DNA of 26,665 nt. Source: JBEKZQ01 sp049509675. Lineage in GTDB: Bacteria > Planctomycetota > Planctomycetia > Pirellulales > Thermoguttaceae. A program made the position numbers and the translations under genes. A model generated the notes under the pieces. That model was not told where the DNA came from. It saw only the letters and a program-made list of their open reading frames with translations, and did no database searches. Position 1 is the stretch's first letter. Each line of letters starts with the position of its first letter. The stretch is from positions 1 to 26,665 of the forward strand of contig JBEKZQ010000029.1 in the NCBI GenBank assembly GCA_049509675.1, in the 5' to 3' direction. Shown one piece after another: positions 1 to 6,349 of this stretch.

Positions 1-15
1 GCTCTTTCGGCCGCA

Positions 16-987
16 ATGCCAACGAATCTTGCCAAACGCCGCCTCACCGCCCGGGATACGGAGATTCTGCTCGCCCTGGACCGATGCCCGTTGACCGTCG
101 AGCAAATGCTGAAGCTGAGCGAAATGTTTCGCGACCAGCGGTTCACCAGTTTGAGGAGCGTGCAGGACCGGCTCCAAAAACTGTGCGAAGCCGGCTGGGT
201 GCGTCGGTGGCCCTACGCCACCGCCAGCCGGAGCGGAATGCCCGACTACTGCAAGTTGACGCTGCTGGGCTACCGCCTGGTCTACGGCGAGCGGGCCCGG
301 CCGCCGACAAAGCGGTATTTCAACGAGGTCGCCCTAGCCCATCAGCACCACACGCACAGCCTGGCGGAGTTTGTCGTCCACACGGCGGTTGCCGCTCATC
401 GGCAGGGCATCGCCATGAAGAACTTTTCGCGGGAGAACACCCTGCGGCTCCAGGTCGGCCAGAAGAACCTGTTTCCCGACTGCGCTTTCGAGTTACACAC
501 CCGTGACGAGCAGCAGTTCAACTTCCTGGTGGAGCTCGACAACGGCACAGAGCGGGTCCGGTCCGATAGGGACGCCGACAGTTGGCAGCGGAAGATTCGC
601 CTCTACGAGCAGTTGCAGGACCAGGCGTTCCCCCACCGCTTCCGGGTGTTGGTCGTCACGACGCGGAGCCGGGAGCGGCTCGATCACATCTTGGCCGTGG
701 CGACCGAGTACGCCCGCAACCCGCGGCGGTCGCTGTTCTATGCCACCCACCTGGACGATTATCTCGCCCAAGCTGACGCGCTCCGGCAACCCTGCTTCTG
801 CGACCACCACGGCCGGCGGGTTGCCCTGGTGCCGGCGGCCCGGCGTCCAATAGGACTCCCCTCGCCCGCACGCTGGGAGAGGGGGCCGAGGGTGAGGGCA
901 GGCAACGACCGGTCGCCGCCGGCAATCGCCACCAAATATCCTGTCGCACCTGCGGCCGGTCTGGTAAAGTCTTCCGCTTGCCGGTAG
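16..987 (+). CDS. Replication-relaxation family protein (plasmid/mobile-element type)
   Basis: The 323-residue protein resembles the replication-relaxation family found on plasmids and integrated elements of planctomycetes and actinobacteria; its precise role is not established. Residues 8-95 look like a winged helix-turn-helix (TARDTEILLALDRCPLT, then SVQDRLQKLCEAGWVRRW). The second half has a PD at 154-155, an ELD at 173-175 (FLVELDNGTE) and a K at 193 before RLYE, an order that recalls degenerate PD-(D/E)xK nucleases; that link is inference. The natural protein probably ends near residue 277 (VALVPAARRP). The remaining 46 or so residues are encoded by a palindromic repeat (855-898) and downstream noncoding DNA. 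The ATG at 16 lacks a clear ribosome binding site, and the true start could lie left of the window. Confidence 0.7.
   Translation: MPTNLAKRRLTARDTEILLALDRCPLTVEQMLKLSEMFRDQRFTSLRSVQDRLQKLCEAGWVRRWPYATASRSGMPDYCKLTLLGYRLVYGERARPPTKRYFNEVALAHQHHTHSLAEFVVHTAVAAHRQGIAMKNFSRENTLRLQVGQKNLFPDCAFELHTRDEQQFNFLVELDNGTERVRSDRDADSWQRKIRLYEQLQDQAFPHRFRVLVVTTRSRERLDHILAVATEYARNPRRSLFYATHLDDYLAQADALRQPCFCDHHGRRVALVPAARRPIGLPSPARWERGPRVRAGNDRSPPAIATKYPVAPAAGLVKSSACR
855..898 (+). repeat. REP-like palindromic repeat, family 1, copy 1
   Basis: The sequence starts CTCCCCTCGCCC, continues through GGGAGAGGG and ends in GAGGGTGAGGG. Two related copies lie at 20936-20970 and 21007-21044. This copy lies inside the 3' end of the replication-relaxation reading frame and encodes its low-complexity tail (LPSPARWERGPRVRAG). 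Similar CTCTCCC...GGTGAGGG repeats are common between genes of GC-rich bacteria. Confidence 0.7.
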
Positions 988-1176
988 CCACTTGCCCGTC
1001 GCCGCGAGAACCGCGATCGAGCGGACTCCCCTCTCCGACATCCTGAGCCCTCGGGACCAGCGTCGAACGGAGGTCGGGGATGAGCCTCACACGACGCCCG
1101 GGGATTCGGCCTCAAGAAAAGGTCCGAAACGCTTTCCGGATTGGGCATCCGGTCCGGGTCAGGAAGGCTCTGGCAG

Positions 1177-1226
1177 AACCCGCCCCGCCGGATGAACGCA
1201 CGTCCCACGGGCGGGTTTCTTCTTGC
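1177..1226 (+). terminator. Possible intrinsic terminator
   Basis: A perfect 9-bp stem pairs AACCCGCCC (1177-1185) with GGGCGGGTT (1209-1217) around a 23-nt loop. A T-rich run (TCTTCTT) follows on the plus strand. The large loop lowers confidence. It could end transcription from the replication-relaxation gene. The rest of 988-1400 shows no convincing gene. Confidence 0.4.
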
Positions 1227-1403
1227 CAGTCCGCTCGCCCATCGCTTCGGACTGGAATGTAACTTCGCGTCAACGGGTCGCTTGATGGCTTCTCTGGGAC
1301 CGCCAGTCCCTCTCTGTTGGGTGGCTGCGTCGGCGTATCACTGTCGACGTAAAGTCTTGCACGGAAACATATTTCGCGATCGACCCATCTATTGCATAGG
1401 AAT

Positions 1404-1450
1404 ACACCCACATCCAGTAAGGGATTCCGGCCGTTGAAGTGGGTGTTTTT
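1404..1450 (+). terminator. Possible intrinsic terminator upstream of the cassette promoter
   Basis: ACACCCAC (1404-1411) pairs with GTGGGTGT (1439-1446), followed by TTTT. The loop is 27 nt, so this is a weak case. It lies about 50 nt before the promoter of the ACP-XRE-ImmA cassette and may insulate it. Confidence 0.35.
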
Positions 1451-1500
1451 GGCCTCATTGAGGCTCTTGCGGGGAACGCCACGTTTATGGCCGCCCCTGC

Positions 1501-1537
1501 TTGACATCTCCGCGACGTTTGTGTAAGAATATCTTAC
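1501..1537 (+). promoter_or_regulatory. Cassette promoter with inverted-repeat operator
   Basis: A consensus -35 box TTGACA (1501-1506) is followed after 17 nt by a weak -10 box TAAGAA (1524-1529). A perfect 6-3-6 inverted repeat, GTAAGA ATA TCTTAC (1523-1537), lies exactly over the -10 box, and another half site (GGTAAGT) follows a few bases later. This is where a repressor would block RNA polymerase. The XRE protein encoded second in the operon is the natural candidate, so the operon may be autoregulated. Binding is inferred. Confidence 0.6.
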
Positions 1538-1569
1538 GCTATGGTAAGTCAGCCAGGAGTACGCCTCAA

Positions 1570-1857
1570 ATGAACAGAGCTGAAGTAGTCAAGGTGATCG
1601 TCGCTGTCCTTGCAGAACTCCAATCAATCAGCGGACGGCCGGAGACGCAGATCTCTGAAGGGACTTGCCCGATCGGTGACTTGGACCACTTCGACAGCCT
1701 GAACGGCGTTGAAGCAAGTGTGGAACTGTCCGACCGGCTCGGCATTGACCTTCCAGGAGTGAACGCCTTTGTGAACGAGAAAGGGACCAAAGCGTTGACC
1801 ATATCGGAGGTTGCTGATGCCATCTGTGGACTTACCGCCGGCAAGGAGACACCGTAA
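1570..1857 (+). CDS. Acyl-carrier-like protein at the head of a phage-type regulatory operon
   Basis: The 95-residue protein has the size and pattern of an acyl carrier protein. Helix I spans about 3-18, the DSL motif is at 42-44 with Ser43 as candidate 4'-phosphopantetheine site, a helix II/III-like stretch reads VEASVELSDRLGIDLP, and the last helix is TISEVADAICGL. The motif is DSL as in standard ACPs, but the loop between helices II and IV (NAFVNEKGTKALT) is unusual. The ATG at 1570 was chosen because an AGGAG lies 10 nt upstream and longer frames run into the promoter. The stop overlaps the XRE start by one base (TAATG). No acyl-transfer or lipid gene is nearby, so it is unlikely to serve ordinary fatty acid synthesis. 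Its role is unknown. A structural mimic without a prosthetic group is an alternative. Confidence 0.65.
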   Translation: MNRAEVVKVIVAVLAELQSISGRPETQISEGTCPIGDLDHFDSLNGVEASVELSDRLGIDLPGVNAFVNEKGTKALTISEVADAICGLTAGKETP

Positions 1858-2216
1858 TGAAAGCCCAACCTTCCGAACTACGCGAAGAGATCGCCGGACG
1901 GTTACGCATGGCCCGTGAAACCGCCGGTTTGTCGCAAGGGCAAGTCGCGAAGCGATTAGATATGCACCGGCCGACCATCTCCGAAATCGAAGCCGGTCGA
2001 CGCCGTGTTTCCGCCGAGGAAATCAAGGTCTTTGCAGAACTCTACGGCATCGATGCGAATTGGATCACAGAAGGCTCGAAAGACCCCATAGGCCATAGTG
2101 ACAAGATCCTGTTGGCTGCGCGTCGCCTGAGCAAATTGAAGGACACAGATCTTGAGCGGCTAATGCAACTCATTCAAATGATGCGAGCATCTGGGGGCGA
2201 AGATGAGTCGCAGTAG
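1857..2216 (+). CDS. XRE-family HTH repressor
   Basis: The 119-residue protein has an N-terminal cro/C1-type helix-turn-helix at about 12-66 (GRLRMARETAGLSQGQVAKR, then PTISEIEAGRRRVSAEEI). The C-terminal part (80-115) is helical and may dimerise. Its ATG overlaps the ACP stop and has AAGGAG (1844-1849) seven bases upstream. Its 3' end overlaps the ImmA/IrrE start by 14 nt, so both are translationally coupled. XRE plus ImmA/IrrE peptidase is the ImmR/ImmA arrangement, in which the peptidase removes the repressor after DNA damage or another signal. The palindrome at 1523-1537 is its likely operator. Confidence 0.85.
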   Translation: MKAQPSELREEIAGRLRMARETAGLSQGQVAKRLDMHRPTISEIEAGRRRVSAEEIKVFAELYGIDANWITEGSKDPIGHSDKILLAARRLSKLKDTDLERLMQLIQMMRASGGEDESQ

Positions 2217-2757
2217 GAAGGAAATCGCACAGATCGCAGTCGCAGAGGCGATGAAGGTGCGCAAGCACGCGAAATGCGATCTTCGCTCGCCGCTGAACGT
2301 ATTCGACGTATGCGAACGTCTTGGCATCTCCGTCTTCTTTCAGGACGTTCCTTCGATGGAAGGAATTTACATGCCGGATGCGCGGCCGCGCCCGGCGATT
2401 ATCGTGTCGTCGCTTCGCCCGTTGGGCCGTAGGGCTATGACGTGTGGCCACGAGCTGGGGCATCATGTGTTCAAGCACGGGAAACAGTGGGATGAATTGA
2501 TCGAGGAACGCAGTCACTCTCGCAGATTTGAACCGGACGAGTTTCAGGCGGACCTGTTCTCTGCCTGCCTCCAGATGCCAAAGACTGCCGTATGCCACGC
2601 GATGGCAAATCGGAAGCTTGATCCGGACCAGTGCGCTGCCGAGGACATTTTCGCACTCTCGACCCTTTTCGGCGTAAGCTATTCAGCATTCGTCACGCAC
2701 CTGGAGAGGCATTGGGCGAGCGGCTTGGGTTTTCGGCGCGGACGATCTGGCGGCTGA
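2203..2757 (+). CDS. ImmA/IrrE-family Zn metallopeptidase (M78)
   Basis: The 184-residue protein has the M78 zinc-binding motif HELGHH at 83-88, in the stretch MTCGHELGHHVFKHGK. Downstream, EFQADLFSACLQMP (113-126) supplies the third ligand region. The N-terminal part (5-75) is the usual ImmA-like lead-in. Relatives cleave XRE repressors (ImmA, IrrE/DdrO). Here the overlapping upstream XRE gene is the obvious substrate, and the outcome would be induction of excision or other element genes. The last 15 or so residues (GLGFRRGRSGG) are atypical because this end overlaps the next reading frame. XRE-Zn-peptidase pairs can also act as toxin-antitoxin systems, so that role is possible too. Confidence 0.85.
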   Translation: MSRSRKEIAQIAVAEAMKVRKHAKCDLRSPLNVFDVCERLGISVFFQDVPSMEGIYMPDARPRPAIIVSSLRPLGRRAMTCGHELGHHVFKHGKQWDELIEERSHSRRFEPDEFQADLFSACLQMPKTAVCHAMANRKLDPDQCAAEDIFALSTLFGVSYSAFVTHLERHWASGLGFRRGRSGG

Positions 2758-2885
2758 GAAGCGCCAGAAAACTTCCGCAACCGGTAAAGATCGGAGGGAG
2801 CGTACGCTGGAGAGCCGACGAAATCGACGCATGGATTCGAGCTGGCTGCCCGGACATACGCACTTGGATGAATCGCCGATCCTGA
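2631..2885 (+). CDS. Excisionase-like helix-turn-helix protein
   Basis: The C-terminal 57 residues form a MerR/AlpA-like HTH_17 domain (GERLGFSARTIWRLRSARK, then PVKIGGSVRWRADEIDAWI), as in excisionases encoded just before planctomycete integrases. The start is uncertain. The longest frame begins with a GTG at 2631, deep inside the ImmA/IrrE gene, and the domain itself starts only near 2705. A TTG at 2712 is a poor alternative because a GGAGAGG lies too close to it. It precedes the integrase by about 70 nt and probably sets the direction of recombination. Confidence 0.7.
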   Translation: MRCRGHFRTLDPFRRKLFSIRHAPGEALGERLGFSARTIWRLRSARKLPQPVKIGGSVRWRADEIDAWIRAGCPDIRTWMNRRS

Positions 2886-2956
2886 TGAAACTTGCTGTTG
2901 TGGCGTGGCGCACCGAGTCGGGAGTACGATGAGCCGCCGTCGCAGGACAACCACCC

Positions 2957-4264
2957 ATGCCAAACCTTTTCCGACCAAAGTACACGAAGGTCGATCCCAA
3001 GACCGGCGAGAAGGTTACGCGCCAAGCACGTAAATGGTACGGCAGGGTTCAGGATGCTGATGGTGTCATGCGGCGTGTTGCCCTCTGCACCGACAAGACG
3101 GCGGCTCAAGCGATGCTGCTCACGCTCATATGCGACACGGAGCGGCGTATCGCTGGCCTGGTTGATCCGGCAACCGATCAACTGACCAGGCCGATCTCGG
3201 CACACATTGGGGAGTACCAGACGCACCTTGTCGCCAACGCTCGGAGCGAAAGCCACATTGGAGAGACGATCCGCCTGATCAAGCGGGTGGTGAAGGAGTG
3301 TCGATACCGCGTCTTGGCCGACCTCCAGTCAGGTGGAGACACGCTCGAAGAGTATCTGGCCAAACGGCGTGAAAAGGGATCGGCCCATCGTACGATAAAC
3401 GCCGATCTTGTCGCCGTGCGGTCATTCTGCCGCTGCCTGATGAGTAAGAAGAAAATGCGAGAGGACCCCACGCTGGGGTTGCATCGCTTGAACGTCGAAG
3501 AGGACCGGCGTCGGGAACGGCGTCCCCTGACCGACGAGGAAGCGCAGCGGTTGATCGATGCGGCGTTTCATAGTACCCGCGTGTTCAAGAAATTGACAGG
3601 GAAAGACCGCGCTGTGATGTACACGTTGGCCCAACAGACCGGGTTGCGTCGGGGCGAACTGCGGAGCCTCAAGTCGGCATCGTTCGACTTCGAGTCTACG
3701 CCGGCCACGGTACAAGTGGAGGCAGCCGATTCCAAGAGGCGGAAGCGGGATTTACTCCCCTTGCCGAATGATGTGGCCGAAACGATGCGGAAGTACCTTG
3801 CCGGCCGACCGTCGCAGGAGAGCGTTTGGCCCGGCTCGTGGTGGCAGCGTTCGGCTGAGATGCTCCGGCTGGACTTGTCGGAAGCCAAAATCGAGCCCGT
3901 GGATGCCCAGGGAAGAGTCGTTGATTTCCACGGGCAACGGATGACGTTCATCAGTGCCCTGGCACGGGCTGGCGTCTCGCCGGCCACCGCCCAGAAGCTG
4001 GCTCGGCACAGCGATATCAATCTGACCATGGGAACCTACACTCGGCTCCAGATGGCGGACATGGCAGGGGCGGTGGACAAGCTCTCGGAACTTGGCCCCG
4101 TCAGACCAAGCCAAGCCATCGGCCTCGACTCCGCCCGGTCCGCAAGACGTGGCCGAAGCGAACCCAGCCGTGGGCCGGGTCGTCGCCGCATGGGAGCATC
4201 TGCCCGAACACATCCGACAGACCATTCTTACCCTGGTGGAGACCTCGTTGGGCGCCAAACCTGA
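2957..4264 (+). CDS. Tyrosine recombinase/integrase 1
   Basis: The 435-residue protein has a full tyrosine-recombinase set. R231 is in TGLRRGEL, a Lys lies near 260 (DSKRRKRD), and H325-x-x-R328 (DFHGQRMTF), H351 (LARHSDI) and the nucleophile Y361 (MGTYTRL) follow. Residues 75-165 form the core-binding domain, and the basic N-terminus (KYTKVDPKTGEKVTRQARKW) probably binds arm sites. It directly follows the excisionase-like gene, and its 3' end lies 203 nt from the 3' end of a tRNA gene. Residues after about 385 (RSARRGRSEPSRGPGRRR) look like out-of-frame coding, so the native C-terminus may be in the overlapping frame at 4092-4280. Confidence 0.9.
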   Translation: MPNLFRPKYTKVDPKTGEKVTRQARKWYGRVQDADGVMRRVALCTDKTAAQAMLLTLICDTERRIAGLVDPATDQLTRPISAHIGEYQTHLVANARSESHIGETIRLIKRVVKECRYRVLADLQSGGDTLEEYLAKRREKGSAHRTINADLVAVRSFCRCLMSKKKMREDPTLGLHRLNVEEDRRRERRPLTDEEAQRLIDAAFHSTRVFKKLTGKDRAVMYTLAQQTGLRRGELRSLKSASFDFESTPATVQVEAADSKRRKRDLLPLPNDVAETMRKYLAGRPSQESVWPGSWWQRSAEMLRLDLSEAKIEPVDAQGRVVDFHGQRMTFISALARAGVSPATAQKLARHSDINLTMGTYTRLQMADMAGAVDKLSELGPVRPSQAIGLDSARSARRGRSEPSRGPGRRRMGASARTHPTDHSYPGGDLVGRQT

Positions 4265-4280
4265 CTCAGAACAGCGGTAG
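4092..4280 (+). CDS. Small overlapping ORF or frameshifted integrase C-terminus
   Basis: This frame is +1 relative to integrase 1 and starts at a TTG. It encodes a plausible helical segment, VGRVVAAWEHLPEHIRQTIL, similar to the tail I remember from planctomycete integrases. The integrase frame in the same stretch is Arg/Ser-rich nonsense-like sequence. It could be a frameshift in the integrase, a programmed shift or a short coupled gene; the sequence alone does not decide. Confidence 0.45.
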   Translation: MAPSDQAKPSASTPPGPQDVAEANPAVGRVVAAWEHLPEHIRQTILTLVETSLGAKPDSEQR

Positions 4281-4291
4281 AATCGTGGCTC

Positions 4292-4335
4292 TGGCTTGTC
4301 TTTGGCTTGTCGCTGGCTTGTCTTTTTCTTGTCGG
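4292..4335 (+). repeat. Four tandem 11-bp direct repeats (TGGCTTGTCTT-type)
   Basis: The units are TGGCTTGTCTT (4292-4302), TGGCTTGTCGC (4303-4313), TGGCTTGTCTT (4314-4324) and TTTCTTGTCGG (4325-4335), sharing the core CTTGTC at an exact 11-bp period. That places each core on the same face of the helix. The array sits between the integrase and the tRNA 3' end, where arm-type integrase or excisionase sites would be expected. An iteron role is the alternative. Confidence 0.65.
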
Positions 4336-4414
4336 GAAGGCTTTCCTTTACTGTCATTGGTTGGCACGAAGTGGCAATACGGGGGGTGGCTTGGGAACCA
4401 CCAGGCGCAAAACA

Positions 4415-4439
4415 AAACCCCTTGCGGGGCAAGGGGTTT
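4415..4439 (-). terminator. Intrinsic terminator of the tRNA transcript
   Basis: A perfect 11-bp stem (AAACCCCTTGC / GCAAGGGGTTT) surrounds a 3-nt loop. Read on the minus strand it is followed by TGTTTTG, so it fits a rho-independent terminator 28 nt past the tRNA 3' end. On the plus strand the T run is short, so stopping of integrase transcripts would be weaker. Confidence 0.75.
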
Positions 4440-4466
4440 GGCGTTGAATGACGCTGATTGTCAAAG

Positions 4467-4548
4467 CGGAGGGCAAGGGATTCGAACCCTCAACCGGTTG
4501 CCCGGCACCTGATTTCGAGTCAGGCTGCTAACCATTCGCGTACCCTCC
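4467..4548 (-). tRNA. tRNA-Ser (anticodon CGA), atypical core
   Basis: Read on the minus strand, a 7-bp acceptor stem (GGAGGGT / GCCCTCC, discriminator G) encloses an anticodon arm CCTGA-CTCGAAA-TCAGG with anticodon CGA. A long variable arm (CCGG GCAA CCGG) and a T arm (GAGGG TTCGAAT CCCTT) follow, all as for serine tRNA. CCA is not encoded. Odd points are A instead of U at position 8, a very weak D stem, and two bases between the D and anticodon stems. It may be an element-borne or degenerating copy. The 3' end faces integrase 1, a classical attachment-site geometry. Confidence 0.75.
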
Positions 4549-4576
4549 GGCGAACTTCTTAAGTCGTTTATCCTGA

Positions 4577-4604
4577 TTGACTTCTGCCGTAGGTGGATTA
4601 GGCT
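4577..4604 (+). promoter_or_regulatory. Weak promoter candidate for integrase 2
   Basis: TTGACT (4577-4582) is followed after 16 nt by TAGGCT (4599-4604). The -35 is good and the -10 poor. It lies about 90 nt before the integrase 2 start. A TATATT at about 4672-4677 is another possible -10. Confidence 0.25.
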
Positions 4605-4693
4605 AGAAGTGTCGGGCGTCTGCCGATGACGCCCGCTTCTGACGCCCCCCATCCATTCGCAAGACTATCCTTTATATTGGGAGACGACCTACG

Positions 4694-5896
4694 ATGTTCA
4701 CCAGAGATTCTACCACAAATGGCCGTCCCGCCAAGCCGACCCCGGACTTTCCGCTGTATGCTCATAAGTCAGGGCGCTGGGCAAAGAAGATATGCGGAAA
4801 GACCCGTTTCTTCGGGCCTTGGCGTGATCCTGACGGCGCGCTGCGCCGCTATCTCACCGAGAAGGCCGATCTGGAAGCCGGCCGCAAGCCTCGGCGGGCG
4901 GAGCCGGGCGTCACTGACGCCTTGACAGTGGAGCAGATGGTGTACCACTTCCTCGACGCCAAGAAGCTCAACGTCCAATCGGGGGAAATGGAAGAGAGAA
5001 CCTGGAAGGAATATGAAACCTATGGTGACCGAATGATTCGGGTCTTCGGCGCGAACACCACGATCGAAAGCCTCGGCCCCACCGACTTCAAGAAGCTTCG
5101 AGCTGACTTTCAGAAGACCCACAAGAGCCTCGCATCCCTCAAGGGCGACATCCGCAAGTCGAAGGTCTTCTTCAATTGGGCCGGACCTGGTGCGAATGGC
5201 CAGGGACTTATTGATCGGCTGCCCCGCTTCGGAGATGCCTTCAAGCCGCCCTCCCAAACGGCCTTGGAACGAGAGCGAGAAGAGAAGGGAGAGAGGATCT
5301 TTACGGCCGAGCAGATTCGCGCCGTGCTGGCCGCCGCCGGCCCGAGGCTCAAAGCGATGGTTCTGTTGGGCGTCAACTGCGGCTACGGGAACACCGACTG
5401 CATAAAGCTGGTCATTGGCAAACTCGACCTGGACCACGGTTGGGCGAATTTCGCCCGCACAAAGAACGCCATCAAACGTCGCAATCCCCTGTGGCCTGAA
5501 ACCGTTGAAGCGCTGAGGGCGGTACTGGAGGTCCGCAGGCCGCCAAACGACCCGCAATACGTCAGCCGGGTATTCATCACGAAGTTCGGCGACCCTTACC
5601 GGCCCGTGAATTTGAGCCGCGAGTTGGGCAACGCGATGGTCAGAGCAGGCATGGGCCGCGACGAAGTGGACTTCTACGATTTGCGGCGGACTTGCGCCAG
5701 CATCGGCGTTCAAGTCAGGGACGACGATGCTGTGCGTACCATCATGGGACACAAGCGGCCTTCGGGAGATATGCTCGGTGTCTACAACCGGCTCCAGGTG
5801 AGCGACGATCGGCTACGGGCCGTAGCCGACCATATCCACGACTGGTTGTTCAAAGATGCGGGCGTGCAATCACCGGAATCCGGCGACGGCCAATAG
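4694..5896 (+). CDS. Non-canonical tyrosine recombinase/integrase 2
   Basis: The 400-residue protein has the integrase layout. An N-terminal arm-binding segment spans about 15-65 (FPLYAHKSGRWAKKICGKTR), a SAM-like core-binding domain 75-180, and the catalytic domain 200-385. Conserved residues present are R331 (YDLRRTC), H353 (IMGHKRP) and the nucleophile Y364 (GVYNRLQ). The first catalytic Arg is absent (GVNCGYGNTDC, N233 at that place), and the HxxR His is Tyr328. I recall this variant as a recurring planctomycete group, so it may be a distinct functional subfamily rather than a dead copy. GGGAG at about 4679-4683 supports the ATG at 4694. Its 3' end overlaps a convergent HTH gene by 47 nt. 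Confidence 0.8.
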   Translation: MFTRDSTTNGRPAKPTPDFPLYAHKSGRWAKKICGKTRFFGPWRDPDGALRRYLTEKADLEAGRKPRRAEPGVTDALTVEQMVYHFLDAKKLNVQSGEMEERTWKEYETYGDRMIRVFGANTTIESLGPTDFKKLRADFQKTHKSLASLKGDIRKSKVFFNWAGPGANGQGLIDRLPRFGDAFKPPSQTALEREREEKGERIFTAEQIRAVLAAAGPRLKAMVLLGVNCGYGNTDCIKLVIGKLDLDHGWANFARTKNAIKRRNPLWPETVEALRAVLEVRRPPNDPQYVSRVFITKFGDPYRPVNLSRELGNAMVRAGMGRDEVDFYDLRRTCASIGVQVRDDDAVRTIMGHKRPSGDMLGVYNRLQVSDDRLRAVADHIHDWLFKDAGVQSPESGDGQ

Positions 5897-6227
5897 GCCG
5901 ACCCTTCGGAGCAGGTTGGGTGACAGCCCGCTGCTGTGTGAAGGCTTGCAGATCGTCCGGGTTGACCCGGTACTTTGGCCGCCCGTTTTCCCGCTCGGCG
6001 ATGTTGTAGCCGCGCAGCCGGCCGGAACGAATCCATGAGAGTACCTTGTCCGGGCTGACACGCAGCAGCTTAGCGACTTCCGGTACGGTCAGAGGTTGAT
6101 TGTGCGGCTGCGCTGCCGCGGTCGGACTTTCGAGCATGACAGCGGCCAGCGTCAAGGACGCAGCGGCGGTCGTGTCGCCAGTTTCCTGAAGGTACTCGGC
6201 GTAGCGTTGTATCACGTCGGCGTTCAT
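5850..6227 (-). CDS. HTH_17 excisionase-like DNA-binding protein
   Basis: The 125-residue protein has a MerR/excisionase-type domain at 46-98 (LTVPEVAKLLRVSPDKVLSW, then YRVNPDDLQAF), with the insert NIAERENGRPK in its wing. The first 35 residues are a helical extension and the tail is basic (KGRPIGRRRIP). The start at 6227 (MNADVIQ) was chosen because upstream codons are low-complexity and unlike a protein; no strong Shine-Dalgarno is visible. It converges on integrase 2, overlapping its 3' end by 47 nt, so it is a plausible directionality factor or repressor for that recombinase. Confidence 0.7.
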   Translation of the reverse strand: MNADVIQRYAEYLQETGDTTAAASLTLAAVMLESPTAAAQPHNQPLTVPEVAKLLRVSPDKVLSWIRSGRLRGYNIAERENGRPKYRVNPDDLQAFTQQRAVTQPAPKGRPIGRRRIPVIARPHL

Positions 6228-6349
6228 CGGCGGCGTCCCAACAGGCTCCGGTGGCAGGGATAGCCGTAACACGGTGTCTGGCACGGCTTGCCGCCGGACC
6301 GCTACGTGAAGATTTTGCACGCTTGCCGGAAGGACACGGAGCAACCACC

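Noticed and set aside
988..1500. Hidden gene or structured RNA in the gap before the cassette
   Set aside because: Frames here are short and low in protein character. Only two hairpins with long loops were seen and nothing matched an RNA class I know.
1570..1857. Ordinary fatty-acid or polyketide ACP
   Set aside because: No fab, pks, nrps or transferase gene is adjacent, and the gene is fused by overlap to phage-type regulators.
4292..4335. CRISPR array
   Set aside because: The repeats are 11 bp, directly abutting and without spacers, and no cas gene is present. No CRISPR-like pattern is seen elsewhere in the window.
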